Origin: Dethiosulfatibacter sp.
Lineage (GTDB): Bacteria > Bacillota_A > Clostridia > Tissierellales > Dethiosulfatibacteraceae
Length of the DNA: 29,791 bases
Direction: 5' to 3'
Assembly (NCBI GenBank): GCA_019084435.1
Contig: JAHRFV010000289.1
Location: forward strand, 1-29,791
Position 1 is the stretch's first letter. Each line of letters starts with the position of its first letter. A program made the position numbers and the translations under genes. This document shows, piece by piece, positions 23,112 through 29,791 of this stretch. A model generated the notes under the pieces. That model was not told the origin of the DNA and searched no databases. It was given only the letters and a program-made list of their open reading frames with translations.

Positions 23112-25487
23112 TTATGCGTAGTATATTTCGTTTTCTAATTCCTGCACCGCCTTGTGGTAGGCTTCTTTGCCTCCAAAGGCTTTGACAATTTTCATCGGAC
23201 TTCCAATCTTGGCGAACTCTTTCAGTTGAAGTACCTTTGTATCTTCAATCTCTTTGATGCCATCATTAGCATACTTATCCAGTAATACTTCAATGACTTG
23301 CTGGGCTAAATCCGAGTACTTATAAAGATAGTGTCTTTTCTTCACATTCTCTGCCCGTTCTTTTTTTGTGAGTGGTTTTTTATCGTAAGCTATGTGGCAG
23401 ATAAGGTCAAAGTCATCCAGCTCCGTTTTACCAAGTTCCTGCCTTACCGCTTCTAGCAGCACACCACCATCTTGCAGTTCATCGATAATAGCTTGTTTTT
23501 TCTCTGCATTTGTCCATGTTCGGAGGAACTCATCCAAACGTGCATACTGTTGGAGTATGTTTTTCTTGGTATAGTCAATAAGGCTTTCAGTGATGAGTTT
23601 TCCATCCTTATCCACATACTGTACGCGCTCTGAAAGGACTTTCACAAGCACATCGCCAACATAATACTTTCTAGGCTTGTCTTCACCCTCATCATCAAAT
23701 GGTGGTGTGTCCCCCTCTCCATATTCGCCTTCACCTTCTTTGACACCATCTCCGCCGGTGTCAAGTCCATCACCATCTTCGCCTTCTTCTTCAGTTTCAG
23801 GTTCATCCACCGGATCATCCTGACCGAGATCAATGACCACTTCCGGTTTCCCGTCAAAAGCAGGATCGGCAAAGAGTCTGCTAGCATTACGAAAGTCCAT
23901 AATGGTGAAGTAGGTCTTGCCATACTCTTCTAGTAGCCTTGTGCCCCTGCCGATAATCTGTTTAAACTCCGTCATGCTGTTGATGTTGTTTTCCAGCACA
24001 ATGAGTTTGCACATCTTGGCATCCACTCCGGTGGTCATGAGTTTGCTGGTTACAGCTATTACCGGATAGGTGCTTTCTTCATCAATGAAGTTTTCAAGCT
24101 GTGCCTTTCCAATATCATTATCTCCGGTAATGCGCATAATATAACGGTTATCACCGGTGTACAAATCTTTATTATCATTGATCAGTGCTTGACGCATTCG
24201 CTCGGCGTGTTCAATGTCCACACAGAATACGATGGTCTTGCTAAATCGGTCTGTTTTTGTTAGAAATTCTGTGATTTTAGATGCTACCACTCTGGTACGA
24301 TCATCAATAACCAGGTTTCTGTCAAAATCCTTAGCATTGTACTCCCGATCCTCGATCTCATAGCCGTACTTATCCACTTTGCCGGCTTCAGGCCGATAGC
24401 CTTCGAGGTCTTTGTCCAGACCGATTCGAATCACCTTGTAAGGTGCCAGGAACCCGTCATCGATTCCTTGTTTAAGGGAGTATTCATAAATCGGCTCACC
24501 AAAATATGTCTGGCTTGAGGCTTCTTTCGTTTCAACGGGCGTGGCCGTTAATCCCACATGTGTTGCAGTTGAAAAATAGTCGAGGATTTTTCTCCATGCT
24601 GAGTCTTCTTTAGCACTTCCTCTATGGCACTCATCAATAACAATCAGATCAAAGAAATTCGGCTGAAACTGCAAGTAGGCTTCCTCACCGTCATCACCTA
24701 CAAGTTGCTGGTATAATGCCAGATAGATCTCATAGGAGCTGTCCAGATTTCGATTCTGTACTTTTGTCATCTTTCCGCTGAAAGGCTTGAAATCATTTGT
24801 GATGGTCTGATCAATCAGAACATTCCGATCTGCTAGAAATAATATCTTCTTCTTGACTCCGGCTTTCCAGAGCCGATAGATAATTTGAAAACTCATGTAG
24901 GTTTTCCCGGTTCCGGTAGCACAGACGAGCAGGGCCCGATCTTTTCCCTTGGCGACTGCATCCACTGTCTTGTTTATGGCAACACGCTGATAGTATCTAG
25001 GTATCTTGTAATTTGGCACATAGAAATAGGGCTCAAGAAGTACCTTTTCTTCAGCCACATTGATATTCTTATCTTTAATATACCGATTGTACAATGCTTC
25101 CGGTGATGGAAAGTCCTCTAAGCTTAGCTCTCGAACTGTTCCAGTGATCAGGTTCTGTTCCACAAAGCCATCACCATTGGATGCGTAAACATAATCAATA
25201 TCCAGGAATTTGGCATAGTCAATTGCTTGTTGAAGCCCAGCACCAATTGAATGATTATTGTCCTTGGCCTCCACAATGGCTAAAGGAAAATTGTTTTTGT
25301 AAAAAAGGACATAATCCGCCCGTTTCTGTTTGCCTCTGGCAGTGACATTTCCACGAAGGATAATCCTGCCGGCGGTGAAGGCATATTCTAGTCTCACTTG
25401 TTTTTTGATATCCCATCCAGCGTTGGTGATGGCTGGTGTTATATATCTGGCTTTGATATCTTCTTCCGATAAATAACTTCTCCCCAT
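23112..25487 (-). CDS. hsdR: Type I restriction endonuclease and translocase subunit
   Basis: The 791-residue protein has an N-terminal PD-ExK nuclease with Asp58 in RADYVLF and EAK at 73-75, and a superfamily 2 translocase with Walker A ATGTGKT at 190-196 and the DECH box at 285-288. Motif VI contains QIIGRGTRL. A very acidic low-complexity linker (about 560-610, rich in EEEGEDGDG) separates the motor from the C-terminal helical region that binds the methylase. It cleaves unmodified DNA after translocation. The start MGRSYLSEED follows GGTGGGAAG. The gene lies 32 bp after the HEPN gene, which suggests one transcript. Confidence 0.95.
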   Translation of the reverse strand: MGRSYLSEEDIKARYITPAITNAGWDIKKQVRLEYAFTAGRIILRGNVTARGKQKRADYVLFYKNNFPLAIVEAKDNNHSIGAGLQQAIDYAKFLDIDYVYASNGDGFVEQNLITGTVRELSLEDFPSPEALYNRYIKDKNINVAEEKVLLEPYFYVPNYKIPRYYQRVAINKTVDAVAKGKDRALLVCATGTGKTYMSFQIIYRLWKAGVKKKILFLADRNVLIDQTITNDFKPFSGKMTKVQNRNLDSSYEIYLALYQQLVGDDGEEAYLQFQPNFFDLIVIDECHRGSAKEDSAWRKILDYFSTATHVGLTATPVETKEASSQTYFGEPIYEYSLKQGIDDGFLAPYKVIRIGLDKDLEGYRPEAGKVDKYGYEIEDREYNAKDFDRNLVIDDRTRVVASKITEFLTKTDRFSKTIVFCVDIEHAERMRQALINDNKDLYTGDNRYIMRITGDNDIGKAQLENFIDEESTYPVIAVTSKLMTTGVDAKMCKLIVLENNINSMTEFKQIIGRGTRLLEEYGKTYFTIMDFRNASRLFADPAFDGKPEVVIDLGQDDPVDEPETEEEGEDGDGLDTGGDGVKEGEGEYGEGDTPPFDDEGEDKPRKYYVGDVLVKVLSERVQYVDKDGKLITESLIDYTKKNILQQYARLDEFLRTWTNAEKKQAIIDELQDGGVLLEAVRQELGKTELDDFDLICHIAYDKKPLTKKERAENVKKRHYLYKYSDLAQQVIEVLLDKYANDGIKEIEDTKVLQLKEFAKIGSPMKIVKAFGGKEAYHKAVQELENEIYYA

Positions 25488-25519
25488 AAGTTCTTCCCAC
25501 CCCTTGTATTTTTGTCGAT

Positions 25520-26377
25520 TCAGATCAACAATTCTTCTTTCCAGTGAATATATTCTATCGAGTTTTTATATATTTGCTTCTTTTCTTTCTTGCATTTTTC
25601 TAAGTACTGAATGATACATTCTCCTGTGACATTTCGAATAAATCTATATGGGAAAACTAAGCTTACAGTGCGATAGCATTCTTTGCATTCTAATGTTTTG
25701 TCTTTAACACAATTATTGATTATCCTATCATCTTGATCGTTTTCATCAAGTTTGCTTGTTAGGATTTTATTTACTTTTTCGCGTCTTTGTTCAATACAAG
25801 AATAATCTATATTTAAAACTGTGATGAAACATGCGAAATCAGTGTTCAAAACACCTTGTTCGTTATTCATGAGTTTAAATTCGTGTAACAGTTTATTTCT
25901 TGCAGTATAGAAGAGGTTTGCGAAAGTAAAAGAATTCATTCCCATTAATGTTTGCTCAATACGCTTATAATCATTATTGTTTAATAATTCTATTATATCA
26001 TTACAATTCCAAAAGTTGTTATTCTTTACTAATTTTTCCAATTCTTTAAACACACATGAGTTATTGTTTTTATCTTTTATAAAATAATATGAATTAGGTA
26101 GACTAATCCTATCCCACAGTTTCTGAATTCCATCTGGAGAAAATTCTTTTATAAACGATGTAAATTTGTCTCTGTTTGTATTTTTTTTATCGAGAAAGAC
26201 ATTAAGTTGGGCATAGCTATCGAGCATACACATCAAAATAATATTTTTGTATTTTTCTTCTACTTGAAGTTGATCAATTTTATTGATTTCATCCCTGACT
26301 TCTTGTATTTTGTCTTCATAATTCATTATCAACATTTTATAATTGATATCTTCTTTCGAATCTCTTTTATAATTCAT
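25520..26377 (-). CDS. HEPN-like protein at the head of the RM operon
   Basis: The 285-residue, AT-rich, mostly helical protein contains ARNKLLHEF with Arg160 and His165, matching the R-x4-H motif of HEPN RNases found in toxins and abortive infection proteins. A later CKEC pair (about 240) may bind metal. The frame opens at 26431, but GAGGTG before the ATG at 26375-26377 (MNYKRDSKED) marks the likely start. It lies 32 bp upstream of hsdR in the same direction. By analogy with other RM-associated RNases, I infer that it kills or stalls the cell if restriction fails. The match rests on a short motif and helical content, so the assignment is moderate. Confidence 0.5.
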   Translation of the reverse strand: MNYKRDSKEDINYKMLIMNYEDKIQEVRDEINKIDQLQVEEKYKNIILMCMLDSYAQLNVFLDKKNTNRDKFTSFIKEFSPDGIQKLWDRISLPNSYYFIKDKNNNSCVFKELEKLVKNNNFWNCNDIIELLNNNDYKRIEQTLMGMNSFTFANLFYTARNKLLHEFKLMNNEQGVLNTDFACFITVLNIDYSCIEQRREKVNKILTSKLDENDQDDRIINNCVKDKTLECKECYRTVSLVFPYRFIRNVTGECIIQYLEKCKKEKKQIYKNSIEYIHWKEELLI

Positions 26378-26517
26378 GAACACCTCAAATTGTAATAATA
26401 TTGGCATTTGCGTTAATCGCTTATTTCTCAATCTTTTAAATCATTAAAATTAGCCGGGATAAACAAGTCTGAGCTCAAGCTACTAAATTGATACTCGATA
26501 TATCATGGCTAGATTTT

Positions 26518-26790
26518 CTAAATAAAAAATGTTAAAAAAATCTGAACTCCTGCAAAGAGAACTAAAGCTCCAGTCAACCCTGCCATAATACTTGAGCTTC
26601 GATTGTTTGATTTAGTCATAGCTTCCAGAGTTAAATTAAGTTTGTCCACATTGCCGTTTAAATCCTTTACAGATTGATTCATGCGAGCTATGGAAGTTGA
26701 AGTAGTGTTAACAGCATTGGTCATATAATTGTTCCCTGAACCAACTTCTTCAATTTTTACTCTAATAATCTCTTCGTTGTTATTTTTCAT
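26518..26790 (-). CDS. Small C-terminally anchored membrane protein
   Basis: A 90-residue protein with an amphipathic, probably coiled-coil segment (IARMNQSVKDLNGNVDKLNLTLEAM) followed by one membrane helix (IMAGLTGALVLFAGVQIFLTFFI) at the very C-terminus. GGAGGATTT directly before the ATG makes it a convincing gene. The layout recalls phage holin-associated or haemolysin-XhlA-like proteins and small membrane effectors of defence systems, but there is no clear family. It is separate from the RM operon by about 140 bp and divergent from the repeat protein downstream. Confidence 0.65.
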   Translation of the reverse strand: MKNNNEEIIRVKIEEVGSGNNYMTNAVNTTSTSIARMNQSVKDLNGNVDKLNLTLEAMTKSNNRSSSIMAGLTGALVLFAGVQIFLTFFI

Positions 26791-27025
26791 AAATCCTCCA
26801 AAATTATATTTAGTTTCATTTTATCAAAATTTAACCACAATTTCAAACTATACAAAAAAGACCATGTAGATAAATTGGAGAAAAATCTTATTCAATAGTA
26901 ACTTCAGAACACTTACTTAATATTATAGCATAATCTGATTCAGCAGTTTTAGTGGAAATCACATGTGTTACATGATAGTATTAACACATAATCTATTATA
27001 TACATTAATGATTCGGGAGGAATAT

Positions 27026-28852
27026 ATGTATAATGATCAACCAGGTCGGCACTGGTCTAATATTAAGTGGGGAGATAATATTGTAGCAAGAGTACACGAA
27101 AAAACTCTTTATCTTGAAGGGTTTGGATATATGAACAATTTTCAGTTTGATTCTCAGGTTCAATTTCTTGACAATGAAGACATTTTTAAATTAGTAATTG
27201 GTGAAGGCATTACGAACGTAGGAGACTTAGCATTTGCTAACAACAAACTAAAGTTAGTAAATATTCCTTCCTCGGTGAAACGTATAGGTTATTCTGCCTT
27301 TTCTAATAACGAAATTGCTTTTGTATTTATACCTAATGGCGTAAAATCAATAGAAAAAATGGCTTTCGAAAAAAACAAACTTAACTCATTAGAACTCCCA
27401 GATAGCATATTAGAAATCGGAGAAAGTGCGTTTAAAGAAAACCAGATTCAAACTGTAATTCTTCCTAATAAACTTGAAAAAATAGCTTCTTACACGTTTA
27501 TTAATAATCAAATTGAATCAGTATTAATACCAAAATCTGTTAAAGAAATCGGAGAAAGAGCCTTTTCGTATAATAAGCTCACTACTATAAAAATTCCCGA
27601 TAATATAATAAAAATCGAGTCTGGAGTTTTTCATAATAATCAGTTAATATCATTAGAACTTCCTGATAGTGTAACCCATATTGAGAGCTATGCTTTTTCA
27701 ATAAACCAGCTAAAATCCGTCATAATTCCTAGCAGTGTTGAGGAAATTGGGGATAGTGCTTTTTCTCAAAACGAACTTTCTGCAATTAATATTCCAGATA
27801 GTGTTAAGAAGGTTGGAAAGAATGCTTTCCATCTAAACCACCTCACTTCTGTTAAAATTTCTTGCAACTTAACAAAAATAGAAGAATATTCTTTTGCTTT
27901 CAATGTAATAAATTCATTAAATATTCCTGACAACGTAATTGAAATAGATGATCACGCATTTGACTATAATCAGCTAACATGTGTGAAAATTCCTGAAAAT
28001 GTTAAAAGAATTGGACAATCTGCTTTTTCGTGCAATATGCTAACTTCAATAATTCTTCCAAAATCTATAAAAAGAATTGAAAACCATGCATTTTCTAATA
28101 ATAATCTCGAGTCCTTGGAAATGCCATGCAGTTTGCTTTCCATTGGTGAATCCGCATTTGAGAGAAATCAACTTGTTTCGATTGTAATTGCAAATTCAGT
28201 AATCGATATAAAAGCTTGTGCTTTTAAAAATAATCATCTTAAGTCCTTAGAGATTCCCTCAAGTGTTATTTCTATCGGCGCATCGGCATTTGAAAATAAT
28301 CAACTTGTTTCATTATCAATTTCGGATGGATTAGTAAAAATTGGACCATCTGCCTTTAAAGATAATCGTATTGAATCAATAGAAATCCCTGATAGTGTAA
28401 CACAAATTGGTCCGCATGCATTTTTTAATAATCAACTAGCTTCAGCTAAACTTTCAAATAATTTAACAATAATTGAACAGCATACATTTCATAAAAACAA
28501 ACTCAAGTCCTTAACGATTCCATATGGAGTAACCATAATTGGTGAGCATGCATTCGAAAGCAATAAACTAGCATCCGTTGAAATTCCTTACAGCGTTACT
28601 TCAATTGAGAGGTTTGCTTTCTCTAATAATAAGCTTTTCTCAGTCACCATTCCAATCAGTGTTGTGAGACTTGGTGAGTATTCTTTCTCAACAAATCACC
28701 TAGCGACTGTAGAGATGTCAATAGATATAACAGAAATTGGTAAAGAGGCATTTTTTAATAACTACATCCCTAATTTACCCTATTCAAGTGTGAATTTAGT
28801 GAAAAAAGAAAAGAAAAAGAAGAGTTTCTTTAGAAGGAAACCTCCCCAATAG
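27026..28852 (+). CDS. Leaderless BspA-type leucine-rich repeat protein
   Basis: GGGAGGAAT before the ATG at 27026 gives a 608-residue protein. After a short N-terminal domain (WSNIKWGDNIVARVHEKTLY, a cap common in these proteins) come 23 leucine-rich repeats of exactly 22 residues (residues 69-574), with consensus AFxNNxLxSxxIPxSVxxIGxx, and a partial 24th. The C-terminus is strongly basic (KKEKKKKSFFRRKPPQ). BspA/LRR_5 proteins are usually secreted adhesins, but no signal peptide, lipobox, anchor or repeat domain for wall binding is visible, so this one may act in the cytoplasm or use another exit route. The frame's earlier start (26963) has no ribosome binding site. The role is unknown. 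Confidence 0.85.
   Translation: MYNDQPGRHWSNIKWGDNIVARVHEKTLYLEGFGYMNNFQFDSQVQFLDNEDIFKLVIGEGITNVGDLAFANNKLKLVNIPSSVKRIGYSAFSNNEIAFVFIPNGVKSIEKMAFEKNKLNSLELPDSILEIGESAFKENQIQTVILPNKLEKIASYTFINNQIESVLIPKSVKEIGERAFSYNKLTTIKIPDNIIKIESGVFHNNQLISLELPDSVTHIESYAFSINQLKSVIIPSSVEEIGDSAFSQNELSAINIPDSVKKVGKNAFHLNHLTSVKISCNLTKIEEYSFAFNVINSLNIPDNVIEIDDHAFDYNQLTCVKIPENVKRIGQSAFSCNMLTSIILPKSIKRIENHAFSNNNLESLEMPCSLLSIGESAFERNQLVSIVIANSVIDIKACAFKNNHLKSLEIPSSVISIGASAFENNQLVSLSISDGLVKIGPSAFKDNRIESIEIPDSVTQIGPHAFFNNQLASAKLSNNLTIIEQHTFHKNKLKSLTIPYGVTIIGEHAFESNKLASVEIPYSVTSIERFAFSNNKLFSVTIPISVVRLGEYSFSTNHLATVEMSIDITEIGKEAFFNNYIPNLPYSSVNLVKKEKKKKSFFRRKPPQ
27230..28747 (+). repeat. 23 tandem 66-bp coding repeats
   Basis: Each 66-bp unit encodes one 22-residue leucine-rich repeat beginning at AF or SF/TF/VF. 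Units are alike in protein but diverged in DNA, so the array is old and probably stable, unlike the near-identical PQQ repeat at 87-300. Confidence 0.9.
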
Positions 28853-28865
28853 TGAGTATAGCCCC

Positions 28866-28930
28866 TTAACGCTAAAAGGTGCACCCGAATTTTTCTTCGG
28901 TGCATTTCCGGTGCATTTCCGGTGCATTCA
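28866..28930 (+). repeat. IS-end-like repeat: 20-bp copy plus tandem GGTGCATTTCC
   Basis: TTAACGCTAAAAGGTGCACC at 28866-28885 repeats the sequence at 3099. It is followed by a hairpin (GCACCCGAA against TTCGGTGC, one bulge) and then GGTGCATTTCC at 28899 and 28910 with a partial third copy at 28921. Short sub-terminal repeats of this kind occur at the ends of IS21-family elements, but no transposase is present. A solo end or remnant is my best reading. Confidence 0.45.
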
Positions 28931-28981
28931 ATTAAAAAGCATATGTTGTTTTCACACATTTTGCACCCATGATTTTCCTTC

Positions 28982-29017
28982 AAAAAACACGAAAACCCGT
29001 TGAATCAACGAGTTTCG
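28982..29017 (-). terminator. Terminator of the tmRNA gene
   Basis: On the minus strand CGAAACTCGTT pairs with AACGGGTTTTCG (one bulge) around GATTC, followed within two bases by six T residues. It lies about 27 bp past the tmRNA 3' end. Confidence 0.7.
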
Positions 29018-29043
29018 ATTGTATTAAACAATGGATACCGATT

Positions 29044-29398
29044 TGGTGAAGGCGGTGGGAGTCGAACCCACGTCCGAAAGCATTTCCATATAACTTTCTC
29101 CGAGCGCAGTCAAGATTTAGTTATCGCTTGATGTGGTCAATCTCGACAAATACCACACCCGGCTATCTCCAATTATTCCACAAAAGGTCGGAGCGTCCCT
29201 AATGCAGTTCCCTGATTTGTTTGATGCCCCAGTATAGCCTACAGGTCGGCTAAGTGAGACAAGCTAGCAGCTTACGCTGCGAATGCTAAATTATTGTTTG
29301 TTTTTGCTTTTAATTTAGGTTGCCACTTTTAACGCTGTTTGGCGGCAGCGGCTCGCTTATTATACTTCTACACCCCCGTCGAAACCAATTTCGCCCCC
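29044..29398 (-). ncRNA. ssrA: tmRNA, one-piece
   Basis: The 5' end reads GGGGGCGAAATTGGTTTCGA, with the conserved GGTTTCGACGG start. The 3' end reads GGTTCGACTCCCACCGCC and finishes TTCACCA. The two ends pair as the alanine acceptor stem (GGGGGCG with CGCCTTC) and the T-stem and loop are intact. The tag-coding frame is at 29272-29307 and reads AKTNNNLAFAA then TAA (first Ala from the resume codon). CCA is encoded. The RNA rescues stalled ribosomes and tags their products for proteolysis, with SmpB, whose gene ends at the base next to the 5' end. Confidence 0.97.
29272..29307 (-). other. tmRNA proteolysis-tag reading frame
   Basis: The frame reads GCA AAA ACA AAC AAT AAT TTA GCA TTC GCA GCG TAA, giving AKTNNNLAFAA. 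The hydrophobic ending LAFAA fits recognition by ClpXP and related proteases; the middle NNN is a little unusual. Confidence 0.85.
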
Positions 29399-29728
29399 TT
29401 AATAATCCTTGACTCGTTGCATTGTTCGTTCGGCATCTTTTTTTGCCATAGATTCCCTCTTGTCGTATTTCTTCTTGCCAATGGCTATAGCAAGCTCCAG
29501 CTTGACCAAACCATCTTTAATATAAATACTGAGGGGAATCAGGGAGTATCCTTTTTGGGTCGTCAGACCAATCAGTTTTCTGATCTCACTACTATTCAGC
29601 AAAAGCTTTCTTTTCCTGAGCGGATCCCGATTGTAGATATTACCCTGTTCATAAGGTCTGATGTGCATACCGGTGACAAAGACCTCGCCATTTTCAATCT
29701 GTGCGTAACTGTCTCTGAGATTGACCTT
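29399..29728 (-). CDS. smpB: SmpB, tmRNA-binding protein, lacking its N-terminal third in the window
   Basis: From [17 protein letters not shown] through [20 protein letters not shown] to the basic tail [19 protein letters not shown] the sequence is a typical SmpB, which binds the tRNA-like domain of tmRNA. A complete SmpB is about 150 residues; here about 45 N-terminal residues (AYHDYFIEETYEAG and GTEVKS in relatives) are missing. Homology stops at the lysine codon 29726-29728. Upstream the same frame meets a TGA within about 13 codons, inside an inverted repeat (29738-29782). The internal ATG at 29668 has no evident ribosome binding site and would give a non-functional protein. Either an element or intron interrupts the gene and the 5' part lies beyond the window, or the gene is truncated. 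Confidence 0.85.
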   Translation of the reverse strand, partial: KVNLRDSYAQIENGEVFVTGMHIRPYEQGNIYNRDPLRKRKLLLNSSEIRKLIGLTTQKGYSLIPLSIYIKDGLVKLELAIAIGKKKYDKRESMAKKDAERTMQRVKDY

Positions 29729-29737
29729 GCAAAAGCA

Positions 29738-29782
29738 TAGGGAGCAGCCGGTTCAGATGCCCGTATGGGAGGATGCTCCCTA
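29738..29782. repeat. Inverted repeat with two alternative hairpins inside the smpB reading direction
   Basis: TAGGGAGCA (29738-29746) and TGCTCCCTA (29774-29782) are perfect inverted copies. The right arm also takes part in a competing small hairpin, GGGAG-GATG-CTCCC (29767-29780). The structure begins ten bases before the point where SmpB homology starts. This looks like the end of an inserted element, such as a transposon end with a subterminal hairpin, or the 3' end of a group I intron or IStron in smpB. Identity cannot be settled from 60 bases. Confidence 0.45.
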
Positions 29783-29791
29783 CCTGTTGTG

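Noticed and set aside
26963..27025. Earlier start for the leucine-rich repeat protein giving a leader
   Set aside because: The extra residues are short and have no ribosome binding site, while GGGAGGAAT stands directly before the ATG at 27026; the extension is not a proper signal peptide.
27230..28747. Regular 66-bp repeats as a CRISPR-like array
   Set aside because: The repeat is in frame over the whole length, diverged in DNA but conserved in protein, and encodes leucine-rich repeats; there are no identical repeats with unique spacers.
29044..29398. tmRNA 3' end as the integration site of the island
   Set aside because: No second copy of the tmRNA 3' end was noticed elsewhere in the window, and the recombinases are serine-type, which seldom use tRNA-like targets.
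29339..29740. Plus-strand frame covering smpB and the tmRNA 5' end
   Set aside because: It is antisense to SmpB and tmRNA, which are both firmly identified.

Overview
The window looks like a low-GC anaerobic Firmicute, most likely one of the Clostridia. The signs are AT-rich backbone genes, strong GGAGG ribosome binding sites with some TTG and GTG starts, BspA-type leucine-rich repeat proteins, large serine recombinases and a one-piece tmRNA. Genus and species cannot be read from the sequence.

Layout. (1) 1-1.8 kb, minus strand: decayed surface-protein genes, namely a very short PQQ-repeat lipoprotein and a BspA-like N-terminus joined out of frame to a ricin-type lectin end. A perfect FNR/CRP-type palindrome lies upstream. 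(2) 1.9-3.06 kb: a large serine recombinase that has lost its catalytic domain. (3) 3.2-10.6 kb, minus strand: a catabolic cluster. A PucR-type regulator is followed by an NCS2 nucleobase permease, a cysteine hydrolase (amidase), the two subunits of an allophanate/urea-carboxylase-like carboxyltransferase (PxpB/PxpC type), and an unrecognised membrane protein with two related halves. This suggests uptake and ring or amide breakdown of a nitrogen heterocycle or its ureido/amide product. No biotin carboxylase or biotin carrier is present. (4) 10.9-13.9 kb: two overlapping large serine recombinases, the first nearly identical to the broken copy at 1.9 kb. (5) 14.0-19.05 kb: a GC-richer, phage-derived replication and capsid module on the plus strand. 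It holds a divergent XRE repressor, small phage-type genes, a P4/D5-type primase-helicase, a repeat cluster that could be an origin, and a lone HK97-type major capsid gene with a terminator. (6) 19.05-19.39 kb: a gene-free stretch with a CCCCTAGGGG palindrome. (7) 19.4-26.4 kb, minus strand: a defence operon in the order HEPN protein, hsdR, hsdM, hsdS, Abi-like protein. (8) 26.5-28.9 kb: a small membrane protein, and divergently a leaderless protein made of 23 leucine-rich repeats. (9) 28.9-29.8 kb: an IS-end-like repeat, then tmRNA (ssrA) and smpB on the minus strand. smpB loses its first third at an inverted repeat at the window edge.

How the parts fit. The recombinases, repressor, primase-helicase, capsid and defence cargo read as one integrated satellite-like or degenerate phage island carrying a restriction/abortive-infection payload. 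The catabolic operon lies between two direct copies of the recombinase gene, so homologous recombination could delete or move it. The points most worth following are the smpB junction, the repeat cluster after the primase, the single-capsid island and the HEPN-plus-type I RM operon.
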